Positions 38,106 to 49,139 of a stretch of DNA of 64,000 nucleotides are shown here, piece after piece; position 1 is the first letter of the stretch, and every line of letters starts with the position of its first letter. The position numbers were made by a program, and so were the translations under genes. The stretch comes from Pelomyxa schiedti (Eukaryota; Evosea; Pelobiontida; Pelomyxidae), in assembly GCA_020536535.1 (NCBI GenBank), contig JAHLWZ010000791.1:124001-188000 (forward strand), given 5' to 3'. Below the pieces are notes generated by a model that saw only the letters and a list, made by a program, of their open reading frames with translations, ran no database searches and was not told where the DNA came from.

Positions 38106-41100
38106 ATGTCGGGAGGGACAGGCAGGACTGTGTATAACGTGTACTTTGTGGGACCCCCCGAGTCGGGAAAAAGCACAGTGCACAACACGATTTATAGGGA
38201 GCTCTCTGGCTCAGTTATCTTACTTGTCATGTCTTTCTATTGTTCTTGACTTTAATATTTGACGTTTGACTTTTATTTTGACGTGAGACGTGGGCTGCTC
38301 AGTGTCTCTTGCTGACTTTTTACTCATGAATGAATTCGTTTAGAATGTTGATCCCGATTTGATACGCGGGAACTCATCTACTTTCCGAATTGAAGCCAGG
38401 GCTGTTGATATACGTGACACAATGAGGATTGTACTGTGTGATTCATATGGCCCAGGGAGCCCGGTGCTTTCACACACCTCAGTAACTAAAGGAGGACCGG
38501 AAATAGCACTACTGAAAAAGATTCATGCCGGGGTTCCTCACAATAGGGATATCAGTGCTACGGACATTGCTGCCATTCCGTTAGCGCCAGAGAATGCAAT
38601 ACATGTTTGCTCTTTTGAAACTTTTTTTCGCAAACGCTCTAAATACTGTAAGAACCTCCAGCAAACCCCTTTTTTTTTTTCAGGTCTTTGTCATTGTTTA
38701 TAGAGCAGACACCATGAAATTGTCGAAGGGTCACGGTAAGGTCATTCTCTTGTATTCAGACATGTAAGTGAACAACCAGTTTCCATGGAAGATGCTCAGT
38801 ACATAAACAATCTGCGTGTGCATATTTCCAAGTTGACTGCACATCAAGAGCCTTTGCTTATTTTGACCCACTGTGACAAAATAAAAGTACTCCTAGGTTA
38901 ATAGCCACGCCTCTTAAAGTAACCACATACAGGCCAGTAAAAGTAAGAAGCTGCAAGTCAAGATTCCAGAAGTATTCTACGGAAATAGAGGTACACCTAC
39001 AGAACTGTTTATTTACCTTATTGGGTTTTAGTGTTCTTGCTGGGTCACAAGCAAAGGTTAGGAACCCTGTTGATGGAGCTGTTACCAGAATATAGTACAA
39101 ACTGTTCACACTTCATTGAGTATCTTTCAGAAGGTATTTCAGTTTGTAGTTGAGCCCCTATAAATTCCGTATTCAGTGTTACGCATTGTGAAGCGAGACC
39201 CTCCTAAAACCGGTTTTTTATCGAGTTATTTTCCTTTCTTTACCCACACAAACCAGAAACTTCCTCTGAACGGGAAGAAGTGCAACACACTCCCCCTTCT
39301 CTTCCTCAAAATCCACCTCTAAGACCAGTACTCAATCTCTCACCAAGAAACAATCACCAAAAAGTTCCAAACAATGTGCATTCCTCCGTTTCACCACCAC
39401 CCAATCGGGTGTCATCATCAAGCCATCCAACTGGTACATCACTGCCAATCCCAGACCCAAAAACCAACACCGATGACGTTGTCCTGCTGTTGGGAGAAAC
39501 AGGGTCTGGGAAAAGCACCGTTGTCAACACCCTCACAAACTATTTTCTGTCTGGGACACTGGATGACCTGCATATTGCCATTCCCACCAAGTTTTTGGCA
39601 CAGACAGAAAAGCAGTTCAAGACAAATGAAACCAATTGTGGTGACAGAAGCCAAAGCCAAACGGACAGCTGCAATGCGTATAAGTTCGATTACATCGATT
39701 ACGCTCGAAGAAAATGCACTTTCACCCTGATTGACACTCCTGGTTTGAGTGACAGCCGAGGATCGTCGAAAGATGACGAAAATATTGCAAAGATATTCGA
39801 GACAGTCACAAAGCAACCCACGCTGTCGTGCATCATCATTGTTGTCAATGGAACCAATTCCAGACTGACAGTCACCATGAACAACGTCATTCAACGTCTG
39901 AAAGGGGCTCTCCCCGATGCCATCTTGGAGAAGGTTGTTGTTGTTCTGACCAACTGCCGACCAGACACTGCGAACTTCGATCTCAACACTCTGAGTTGGC
40001 TGAAAAAGAGACATATAGCTTACATGAATAACACCGCTTTCTCCAAGAACCCTACCGAGTGGACACCTGCTGCAAGAAAGTTTTTGGAGGCATGAGTCCC
40101 GACTCTGCGTTTTCAACCTTGTTTCGTGATGAACTAACCTTGTACCACTCTCTCACAAAGGTCGAATGGGAGGAAAGCATGCAAGTTTGCCGCAACACAG
40201 TGCGGTTCATTTCCTCACTTGGAAAGACAAGCTCAGAAGCGTTCTCAAAAATGCGAGCAAGTAGGTTTGCGATCCTGCAAGAACTTCACGATTCCCGCTT
40301 GCAGATTGCCCAGCTGCACAAGATGCAGGAAGAACTTGCTGCAGTGGAAAAAGAGATGACAAGGTTACAGGCTGATGCCAAGTCCTTCAGCAATTTTGTG
40401 GTGAATAAGACCGTGACGAAAACCGAACTTGTTGACAGCAATCACCACAGCACGTTGTGCAGGGTGTGCAGCCATGCGTGCCACGAGAACTGTGGTCTCT
40501 CAGAAATCACAACCGAAGGAGACAATGCCTTCCGAAACTGTGCAGCCATGACGGGAGATAATTGCCATGTGTGTCCTTCCAAATGTTCTTACAAGAGGCA
40601 CTACCATGCAAAGAAGGTGTGTTACCCCAGTTGCCAACCGAGTTACTAACTTCGTACTCTTTCTTTTCAGACAATGCGCACTGTTCAGGTCACTCTTCAA
40701 GAAGTCCTTCAAGATATGAAGGATAAATACAACGCATCACAAACAGGAGCCAAGAGAGCCATGTCCCAAGTCACTGACATTGAAAGTGCCAAAACTGCCA
40801 TAAAACTTGCGATAGACGGCAGAATAGCCAGTCTGAAGAAATACTGTTTTGAAATCAAAAAACTGTGCTCCAACTTCAATTTGGTTGACGAGCTTCACAT
40901 CACGATTGAACAAATGAAGACTGAAGCACGAAGTTATCAAACTTTGGATGCAAGAAGGTTCTTCCAATTTTGCGAACACCCAACTACACACAATCACTAA
41001 ACCCCGTTTCTCTCAAGGAGTTCTGACAAAATGATCGAAAGTCTTGAAGGACTTTGTGCTGAGTTTGCAACACGGCAACCAAGGGAGTCCGCTGCGGCCT

Positions 41101-42329
41101 CAGTTTCCACTTCAAACTCTGTTGTGGTGTTAAATGACTTGGTTTTCCCCGAAGACACCCAGTCAGAATCAGAATCAGAATCTGAATCTGAGGAAAGCTC
41201 GGATTCAGGCTCTGAACCTTCTGCCAGACCTACGTCATCCACCTCACCTCAAACTGAACAAATTCCAACAAGACCAACATATGAAATCAGATATGTTTAT
41301 GCCCCTTTCGGATACCCCGAACCTTACAGAGAAGGGTATGCTCCTCCTGTGCAGTGGCCCCCCTATTTCGCATACCCCCTGGATCAAGTACCAGTTCAAA
41401 CAAATTTGTATGATTCTGGGTCTCAACCATTCATGTACAGTAACACCCCCGCATACCCCCAATACTACACTCCTCAGCAGCCCACCTCCCAGTCTACTTC
41501 ATCGCCTTCCGCACCTCCTTTCAGTGCTTCATTCGAGGGTCCACCACCAGGTGCATACCCACCTCCTCAATCTCCCTCATACGCCCCGCAAACGCACCAG
41601 CAGTACCCACCACCACAGTGTTCCCCTCAACAATCTTATGCACCACCCTACCCACCTCCAACCCAACCACAGCAAGGCCAGCCGTATCCGCCCCCACAAC
41701 CGCAGCGGTACCCACCACAGCAGGTTGGCCCCCAGTCCACAGCACAACCATATCCACCCCAAAACACCCCCTGCATATCGTCACCGTATCCCCCTCCATT
41801 ATCCCCCCACCAACAACAAGCACCACCACCAACACCACACCAGCAGCAACAGCAGCCACCGCCTCAACAGCAACCCTACCCGGCACCTCCAGCTCTCCCC
41901 GGCACCCTTGTGGTTCAACAGCAACCCTACTCCACAGTACCATCCCAGCAGTCCACGTATCCCCCGCCCTCTGTTCCTTACCACAGCCCACACCCACCAA
42001 CCAGGCCTCCACAACACTCCCAGTCCCCACCCCCCTCTGGATACCAACAGTATTCACAGTCATCAATCCTGCAATACCAACCACTGCCGCACCCCCCTGA
42101 TGTCAACCAACCTCAACCTTTGTCTGAACAATACCCCCAGCGTGCATTACAAGTTCAACAACAACAGTCTTACCAATCAGTAACAACCTCTCATTTGTAT
42201 CCCACACTAGTACCCTCTACACACGCACAGACAACAGACCCACAGGCAAACCATCCACCGGCAATGCAAATCAACAACCAGTATCCCCCTCCTCCCCAGG
42301 GTTATCCAGGCCAGTACCAGCAGTGGTAG
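38106..42329 (+). CDS. Tandem GTPase protein: IFI44-like domain, AIG1-like domain, Cys/His segment, YPPP tail
   Basis: Exons 38106-38213, 38344-38604, 38684-38721, 38760-38886, 38933-38990 and 39032-39133 encode a first GTPase domain (P-loop GPPESGKST; MRIVLCDSYGPGS; LILTHCD), most like IFI44/IFI44L. The next exon (from 39257) continues in frame into a Pro/Ser linker and an AIG1/GIMAP-like domain (LLLGETGSGKSTVVNTL; FTLIDTPGLSD; VVVLTNCRPD). Then come a coiled coil, a Cys/His segment (CRVCSHACHENC ... CHVCPSKCSYKRHYH) typical of amoebal AIG1-like proteins, a second coiled coil, an acidic ESESESE patch and a 350-residue tail rich in YPPP/QQ. A one-base frame change near 40075-40100 is unexplained (see findings). 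The role is unknown; membrane-associated defence-type GTPases are an inference. Confidence 0.82.
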
Positions 42330-42606
42330 TGAACTGTATGTGGGTGGTTTAAATAGCCATGTAATAACAAATAGCCAGTTATGCAAGTTCTTTTTGCTTT
42401 CCAAAAACTCCAACAGCATCACAACAATTTTACCAGTCAGTTTCGTGAACAGTCCAGCATAGTTTTGCCTTAGTATTTTAGTATTCTGGCTGCGGCATTA
42501 GGAGAGTTGCCTTCGTAGTGAATGAATCGCAAATGTATAATAGTTTCCGCCCACACACACACACATTAGGCAAAGGAAAAGGTGGCTTCGACATAGCTTC
42601 CCATAA

Positions 42607-43215
42607 TCACTCGTCCGAGTCCAGGGCGTTGTAAGCAGCCTCCCTCAGCATCTCCACGATCCCGGCCACTCTCTCGGTCGCCGCGCCGGCCTCGGCGGCG
42701 CTGGTGTCCCGCCGGCGCCGCGCCTCGGCCCCGGCGTCGGTGGCTTCGTCGATCTCGCCCAGCGCGAGCTTGGAGCGCCACAGGTGGTGGTCCGCCGTGT
42801 AGTGCAGCTTGGAGCGCTCCAGCAGTTGCATTGCGCGGATCGCGCGCGCGATGTCCAGCCTCGTGTCGAGCGACTCTGGCGGGCGCGTTTCGTCGGCGGC
42901 GGCGGCCGAGGCTTGTTGTTGTTGTTGTTGTTGCGGGGGCGCGGCTGCGGCAGATGCCGAGGTTGCGGTCGAGGTCGAGCTGGCCGCGGCGGGGTCGCTG
43001 GGTCGGAACCCAGACTCAATGGACCGGATCTCGTGTGAGATGGTCGCGAATTTGTCGGTGATTTCGGCAACATCGCGCTTGTACCGCCCCACGTCCCGTG
43101 ACTCCAACAATGCGTCGAGAGACCTCGACATCTCCACGTACACAGCCACCCTCTGTTCGTGTAGTGCAATAACCCGCATCAACTGCCTCCCGTCCACGGC
43201 ACTACAATCTCCCAT
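42607..43215 (-). CDS. REX1BD-like coiled-coil protein
   Basis: This 202-residue intronless protein starts MGDCSAVDGRQLMRVI. The N-terminal helix (LHEQRVAVYVEMSRSLDALL), middle segment (YKRDVAEITDKFATISHEIR) and later helix (AIRAMQLLERSKLHYTADHH) match the order in proteins with a 'required for excision 1-B' domain, named after a Chlamydomonas DNA repair gene. A poly-Ala and poly-Gln insert (AAAAPPQQQQQQQASAAAA) splits the domain, and a GC-rich Ala/Arg C-terminus follows. The family call is from memory of the pattern. Confidence 0.6.
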   Translation of the reverse strand: MGDCSAVDGRQLMRVIALHEQRVAVYVEMSRSLDALLESRDVGRYKRDVAEITDKFATISHEIRSIESGFRPSDPAAASSTSTATSASAAAAPPQQQQQQQASAAAADETRPPESLDTRLDIARAIRAMQLLERSKLHYTADHHLWRSKLALGEIDEATDAGAEARRRRDTSAAEAGAATERVAGIVEMLREAAYNALDSDE

Positions 43216-43421
43216 CGAAAGCAGAAAAAAAGGAAATGAATTGTATTGCAGATCATGTCGGCCGCAGTATCACCTTCCAAGGCTTTGAGGGCTGCGAGGG
43301 CGGTACCTGTAGCCCACAATTCAACAAAACTCCTCTGTAAAAAAGGAGGCAATGAAGCTTCTTTTGCAAGCAAGTTCTGCTCCCTGTTTCCGACTTGTGG
43401 GAATGAACACGGTCGCTGCGA

Positions 43422-44722
43422 TCAAAAAGCGCGTTTTCTTTTTCTGCCTGTGTACTTGGAGTCGGGGCGTACGTCTTTGCCTTGAGCTTTTTGCTTTTCC
43501 TTCTTGTTCAGAATCCACTCCTTGCTTTTTATTGGAACTCTATGGTTGGGTTCTTTCCCCTTCTTTTTAGAATCCCTGGCCCTGTGTGGAGTGTTAGGCG
43601 TGGAGAATTCATTCACTTGTACCTGGTCTGGAACGGAGCAAAGACAGGGTCTTCATCTACACCAAGAGGAGTTGGTTCCTTGTAGCCAGGCGGTGGAGGA
43701 CCGGCGAACAACGTTAGGAAAAATCTTGAGGAAGGGTGTTAATAGAGAAGGATGAGAAGACATAGTGTACTTTTTTGCTTTTGTGGAATGTGGGTAGTCA
43801 ACAACAAGACCTCCAGTAAAACCAGCTTTCATGGCGCTAGCTGTGATGAGTTCCATTTGCTGAGGGGTCTCGGGGTACAGCTGAAAGAGAGTGTTAATTA
43901 GCACAAAGAGGATTGCTACTCCTACCTGGAATACAGCTCTTGAGTGCCTTTTTAAGCAGGCATACAAAGAGCCGAAGAATACATTCAGTCGGTGGTGTGC
44001 ATTGTGTGTTGATTTATCTACATTACATAACCATTGTATGGCTGAAATACTGAGGCAGTTTTATAAGTAAAATTTTGTCTATTATATCCCAAACCTCACA
44101 GCACCGTCAAAAGTGCCTGCGCGGAATGGAAGGCCATCACCGAGGTCACGTTGAATTATATCCCCTTCAACACCTCGTTGCATTGCAATCCCTGAAACAT
44201 GAGTGAGACCATTGCAGGTCGGAAGAATAACTACAAGCAAGAAACCATACTAAGCATTGCAGAGCTGATGTCAAGCCCCACCCATTGATGGCCGGAAGCC
44301 GAGAGAACTGAACCACTCAAACCTGACCTATAAATCCTCAAAAACAGCCTCATATGAAAAAGACAATGCCAACCCGCAACCAAGGTCCAGCAGGAGAAGA
44401 GGACCGTCCTCAGTATTTAAATTCATGAGTTCAATGGCACGTTCTGACATTTGTGTCTGAATCTCAATCATCCTTGAACTGTGCTGTTCGTAAGGTCACA
44501 ACTACAGCCAGTTTTTTCCACATTTACCTCGACGCGTATTTGCTCGCCATATCCTCGTCGTAATACTTGAAAATGACATACAGTCGCAAGAGAATTACAA
44601 AAAAAAAATAAAGAAAAATAAAAACAGTGAAAAAAAGGGTGTTAGAACTCTCAAAGAAACGTATTCTTTGTGTGCACACGTACCACGTCCGGCGGCGCCT
44701 CGTGTTCCGGTCGCCTGGCCAT
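43422..44722 (-). CDS. BUD23: 18S rRNA (guanine-N7)-methyltransferase BUD23
   Basis: SAM-dependent methyltransferase that modifies 18S rRNA during small-subunit maturation, working with TRMT112. The start MARRPEHEAPPDV is at 44722. Exons then give YYDEDMASKYASR, SSRMIEIQTQMSERAIEL, the SAM motif LLLLDLGCGSGLSGSVL, GHQWVGLDISSAML, DGLPFRAGTFDGAVSISAIQ, AVFQLYPETPQQMELI, GGLVVDYPHSTKAKKFFLTL and the C-terminal nuclear tail KDVRPDSKYTGRKRKR. All eight to nine introns are short and keep family continuity. It is a complete gene of normal length. Confidence 0.94.
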
Positions 44723-44816
44723 CTCCGCCCACTGTTTATTAATTGCGTTGCAACTGTAGATCTGTCTTCGTGAATTTTTTTTTTCTTTTTCTTCCTCCAA
44801 AAAAAAAGAGAGAGAT

Positions 44817-45431
44817 TCAGAAGGAAGACGAGTTGTGTTGCGGCGTGGTTGATGAGGCAGGGGACTGCGGTATAACTATCTTGAGTTTCGGTCCTGCGAA
44901 TCCAAATCCCAGTCTCTCATAGAAGGCACGGGTCCTCACCCACGCTGGGTCTTCTGGTGCTGTGACGTCGACTCTGGACCACAGGCGGCTCTGTGCGTAG
45001 GCTATTGCCCTTTGTACAAGGGCATCACCCACTTTGCGGCAGCGGTATGCTGGTGCAACGTACATCTCGTTTATGATGCCGTAGTTACCACCAGCGTAGA
45101 TGGCAAAGCACTCTGACAACGTAAGCACGCCTACTGGTTCTGTTGTTTTTTTTTTTTTCAGTATTCACCGGCCTACTGGTTGTGGTTTTGGTGTGGCGGG
45201 TTAGGGAAGGATGGGGGAACCTTCTTTGCCAGGAACAAATGCCAACAGAGCAATGTGTTGGCCAGAAGCACATCGCAAATGGTATTGCCTCATCATCATC
45301 GCCGGGTCCGGCGTCGCTTTGTCTGCGTCCTCCGCCTCTGGTCCCAGCTCAACCAACAACGCACGCACCATTTCATGCACGCGGTTATGATCTACCTCAC
45401 TCACAGCCTCCCGAACCGTCACCTCCATCAT
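44817..45431 (-). CDS. GNAT family N-acetyltransferase
   Basis: Two exons: MMEVTVREAVSEVDHNRVHE to VPGKE, then EPVGVLTLSECF onward, joined across an intron with an A/T-rich run. GNAT features are visible: the beta-4 strand NYGIINEMYVAPAYR, the acetyl-CoA loop CRKVGDALVQRAIAYAQS (R/Q-x-x-G-x-G/A variant; the Gly before the helix is present) and FYERLGFGFAGPKLKIVI at the C-terminus. At about 177 residues it is of ordinary size. The substrate is unknown. Confidence 0.85.
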
Positions 45432-45518
45432 CTGTCACCAACAGCCACACAAACCGTTAAAACGACAATTTGAAACAAAAAAAAATGGGTTGCGTGGTTG
45501 CGTCAAGCGTGGTCTGGT

Positions 45519-45830
45519 GGCTCAGCGAGCCATTCCCATTAAATCAGTGCCTCCCAGCATCGCCCAGGCAGGGTCCTGTTTGACGAGGACTCCTGCTCAG
45601 ACGTGCAGCAGGCGGGATTGTTTGTTGGGGAGCCGCGGCTCGACTGCCTGCCGGGTCGCAGGCTCCCCTAATGGGAACGGGATTGGTGGTCCCGTTTCCC
45701 CGATGGATGCCTTTGGTAGCCGAGCATTGCACCCGGTGTCGCAGAACTTTGCGACAATGACAAACGTCATCGTACCAAAGACCCCAGCGGGGTAATGAGG
45801 CCCAATCGATGGAGATGGTGGTGGCCCCAC
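45519..45830. ncRNA. Hairpin-rich GC segment, candidate structured RNA or element remnant
   Basis: Consecutive self-complementary stems lie in an otherwise genic desert: GGCTC/GAGCC (45519-45531), CCTGCT/AGCAGG (45592-45612), GGGGAGCC/GGCTCCCC (45627-45668), GGGAACGGGA with TCCCGTTTCCC (45673-45700), a cloverleaf closed by CTTTGGTA/TACCAAAG (45711-45780) enclosing GTCGCA/TGCGAC and ATGAC/GTCAT stems, and CCCC/GGGG (45782-45792). Strand is undetermined because the stems work on both. It matches no RNA class I can name. Confidence 0.4.
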
Positions 45831-46174
45831 CCTCGCATTTGGGATCGGCGAAAAGACGCATTTTTCGCAAAGGTCGTCGGAAAATTCCATTCAGGTGAAT
45901 TGAAACAAGAGTTCGAAGTAACGCTCGTGCTTTTTATGCACACAACCCGAAGTTTTTGTTGGTTCTCAGCACTTAAAAAACCACTTTTCGTATGGTACAT
46001 CTCATTATGGGAACTCCACATTCGATTGTTCTTCTATGGTGTGTTTCTCTCTTTTATTTGTTTATGTTCTTGGGGATTGTGCCCACATGGCCTCTTTTTT
46101 CTGTGTTCAACACTACCTTTGGTTCAGAAATGAAAAGGAACATCTTGGAGAATTAACAACAGCTTTTTATTGTT
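45831..46174. other. Spacer with no supported gene
   Basis: This is the AT-rich region between the hairpin segment and the end of the PARG-like gene. Short frames on both strands show no family features. Confidence 0.4.
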
Positions 46175-47401
46175 TCATGAAAACACCCTTTTGAATGGTT
46201 CCACGTTTCCATGTGGATTGTGGATTTTTCTGGTGTTGTGGTCGTCAATGACTGCTATTGCTACTGTCTGGAAATATTGTCCATATTGCCGTAATGCCTG
46301 CTTGATGAGGAGTGCAATTGACACTGGGGGATTCCCATAGGCACCACACCCAAGAGCAGAGAGAACCAACGAATCATGTCCTAAAACGTGCACATTAAAA
46401 CCAAGTACACACAACAAAGGGTTGAGCACTTACCATTTTCTATGGCAACCTGGAATATTACATGAATCTTGTGCTCTGTATCCCTTAGAACTTTTCCGGA
46501 AAGAATAGGGTCACCAGTCGTACGATCGGTATCCAGTGGGGGTTGATTGTAGGCTTCATGGAGACAGTTCAGAAAGAAAGCGATGTGTAATAAAGAAACC
46601 TGCGGCACTGATATAAGATAATTCTTGTACAGTATCCAAGAAAGCATAGGCATGCGCTTCAGATTGTCGGAAAGTGGGTACATTGGGACTATAGAGCACC
46701 CCTAAGGATACCACAATTAAAGACAACTATTTCCAAAAAGGAGGAGCACCAAATTCCGGAATTGGGTACCGCCACAGTCTGTGGGGGTTGACACGGTATG
46801 GATCTTCTAGGCAATGAAATAATGATGTCCGTCTGTGAAGGTTTTCTGTTTCCCGTGAGTCTCCCCTTTCTGAGAGAATAAAAGCGAACCTTCTTGGGCT
46901 CCAGCACCAGTTTTATAGCCACCTTAGTAGGAAAAAGAAAAAGTTAAATACAAGTTTAATGAAGAAATTAATACCTCCCGGATGACTAGCGGAAGCCATG
47001 TTGAGTACTGCTGGGTTTAATCCCCTTTGCTTAAATCACAGTTAACTCACAAATACCTGAAATGTGTACCTTGAGCTCGAGAGCAACTTCGATGCAATCT
47101 GCTTCCCGCACTTCAACGGGACAACAGGGGGTGGATGGTGGAGTGGGAATGGTATAGGTATAGTCATTTGGGTATAGTTTTGTGTTGAGTGCTATGTTAT
47201 GTTAAGATTGCCAATAACTTCCAGAAACCAATCCTCTCACCTGCACTTGGAGGGATTAGTGGCCTAATAGAGAATTCATATTGTCTTGTACTTCAGTTGA
47301 GCATCTTTGGATATCTCTACAGTAGTTCCATTTGGTAAAGCATAACCCCCTCTTAAGCAACTAACGATAGTACCAGCTTGCACTGCTTGCCTCAGACATT
47401 T
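46175..47401 (-). CDS. Microbial-type PARG (DUF2263) family protein
   Basis: Macro-like fold enzymes of this family hydrolyse poly(ADP-ribose). The modelled order is: KCLRQAVQAGTIVSCLRGGY; DAQLNAALNTKLYPNDYTYT; CIEVALELKVHISAVLNMAS; ASHPGGGYKTGAGAQEE; NLHRRTSLFHCLEDPYRV; GGVLYSPNVPTFR; and ENGHDSLVLSALGCGAYGNP followed by PVSIALLIKQAL. The GGG...QEE loop and the GCGAYGNPP motif are the family hallmarks. At least seven short introns and a possible 5-nt microexon are needed. The true start codon was not found: the first recognised exon ends at about 47401 and an upstream exon is likely before 47500. Confidence 0.82.
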
Positions 47402-47503
47402 CTGAGCAAAGAAGAACAAGTGGGTAAAGAGCCTAAGCACTCATAACAAAAGATCAAAATATTCTCCCCAACAGGTCAACCCCAGACACTTAACAAACCG
47501 TAT

Positions 47504-47941
47504 CTATATAATATATCCCAACATGCACATTCTCAGAACAACAACTACAACAAGAATAAGAATAAGAATAACAACAATAACCAAAACAAAGCACCAACGC
47601 ACGATGGCGGCGCGATTCGATTGGTACTTCAACCAGGCAGCCAGGAACAAGTCGGGGTCGAAGGCGTACCCGAGCGCGGCCTTGTGGATGTCCATCGAAG
47701 TCGGCCGCTCCAGCACCCACCCGGGCATCGGCTCCGTGGCCACCGGCGTCCTCGTGACAACCTCCCACCGCAGCTCGAACGGCGTCCCATAATTCCCCCC
47801 GCCCCACCCGCCGCGCCCCGTTCCCCCCTCGTATCTCCAGTGCTGGTGCCCATGGTTGCCCCCACCGCCGCGCCCGCGTCCTCGCCCTCGTCCCTCGTTG
47901 TTGTTGAAATTGCTGCCACCCAGGTACCCGTGTGCTGCCAT
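47504..47941 (-). CDS. RGG-rich protein with a C-terminal membrane anchor
   Basis: An intronless frame of 145 residues starts MAAHGYLGGSNFNNNEGRGR. Residues 15-50 are Gly/Arg repeats (RGRGRGGGG, GGWGGG). A middle segment (PFELRWEVVTRTPVATEPMP; DPDLFLAAWLKYQS) looks folded. The last 28 residues are a strong hydrophobic span (FVLVIVVILILILVVVVVL), giving a tail-anchored layout. A 3' intron could replace the hydrophobic end, so the topology is provisional. No family is recognised. Confidence 0.55.
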   Translation of the reverse strand: MAAHGYLGGSNFNNNEGRGRGRGRGGGGNHGHQHWRYEGGTGRGGWGGGNYGTPFELRWEVVTRTPVATEPMPGWVLERPTSMDIHKAALGYAFDPDLFLAAWLKYQSNRAAIVRWCFVLVIVVILILILVVVVVLRMCMLGYII

Positions 47942-48006
47942 CTCTAGCTCTATCAATCAATATTTTGTTTTGCGAATGTTTTTCGAATACAAAGTAAGAA
48001 CAGTTT

Positions 48007-48268
48007 CTACTCACTTTCTAAAACCTTATGACTGGCAGGAGCTTGGCAGTGATCGTGGTGTGTCCTGCCAAAGCTTGCCCTCATGGCCTCCCTCACATCC
48101 TTGTCTTTTCCACCAGTGCCAGTCAAGTACACAGCAGCCGGGCGTTGATTGTGGATCGAGTTTCCCTGTCCCAATGGCAAAAACAGGACCGTAGCTCTGG
48201 GCCAAACTCAGTGCCACTGCATTAAGAGTGTAAACATCTGAAAGGTCCTGGTGTTCTGTGCTGCACAT
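48007..48268 (-). CDS. Hypothetical small protein, two exons
   Basis: A start at 48268 (MCSTEHQDLSDVYTLNA) joins across a 47-nt intron (GTGGCACT...GGGACAG) to GNSIHNQRPAAVYLTGTGGK and ends at TAG 48007-48009, about 69 residues. The second exon has a sober codon pattern and a Gly-rich turn, but no family is recognised. It is only about 65 bp upstream of the next minus-strand gene. Confidence 0.4.
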
Positions 48269-49139
48269 TTCCTTAACATAGAGCTTTTTGTTCTGTGTTT
48301 GGTTTCAGTTCCCCACTCAAAAATGGCTCTCTTTGTTCGCACATTTTTTGGTGGTTTCCTATTTACTTTTTCTGATCCTTTTAAACACATACATTTATTT
48401 ATTGATATTGTGTTCTTCTTTGGGATGTGTAGTTGGCCTGGCAAATTTTGGTTGTGATTGTTGAGGTTTTTGTTTTCATGTTATTGTGTGTTGGAGGTAC
48501 CATGAAGCCTATCTCAGGCTTTTTGAGTTTGGGTTGGCTGGGCAAAGTTTCTCAATTTCAGATGCTAGTTGTTGAAGGGTGTAAGTGGTTTTGTCATTGG
48601 TCTTGTGTCAATCCAGAACCAAGCCATCTTGGTTGCTGGCCTGTTTTACTTCCCCCAACAGAACATGTGCTGTTTTGATAGGACAGCCTCCCAAGAAGTA
48701 AATTTAATAAATGCCCAGTTGTGTGGGCTTACCCCCTTAATTTAAAAACATAACACAAACTGTGTGATTCTGTGAACATCTCCAACAACCAGACCATAAC
48801 ATTTCATTACTGATGACTTCCCATTCCAAAAACAAACCACTACTACACCAGCACCACCATTACACTTTTGAAATTCTGCAGAAAGAACAACGATCACCAG
48901 CTTCAGAGGAAGGGGGAGCTGTGATTCTGCAAACACACAGGCAAACTGTGCACAAGGCACACTCACAAGACTCTTTGTTCTCTTTTGGTGCAGTTTTCCC
49001 ACCCAAGGAAACAAAACTGATTGTGTCAAAGTTCTCAGAGCTCTCTATGCCAGGGGTGAGAGAGGAAGAGGAAAGAAAGTGTCTGCATCACAGCCTCAGG
49101 CAGCACCATCAACATCACAAACCCAGGAAACCCGTTGCT
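48269..49139. other. Gene-poor stretch
   Basis: No protein family could be supported on either strand. A 136-codon plus-strand frame (48813-49223, MTSHSKNKPLLHQHHHYTFE) is His/Lys/Ser-rich and probably fortuitous. It may hold UTRs or decayed element sequence. Confidence 0.35.

Noticed and set aside
41550-42320. YPPP/PQ-coding repeats considered as a tandem DNA repeat or CRISPR-like array.
   Set aside because: Spacing is irregular and the frame stays open; it is a coding low-complexity tail.
45711-45780. Cloverleaf tested as a tRNA gene.
   Set aside because: No T-loop TTCRANY, the T-like arm has a 4-nt loop and the anticodon-like loop has the wrong size, so it is not a standard tRNA.
45490-45890. 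Open frames on both strands over the hairpin-rich segment.
   Set aside because: They overlap extensively on opposite strands, match no family, and follow from high GC and few stop codons.
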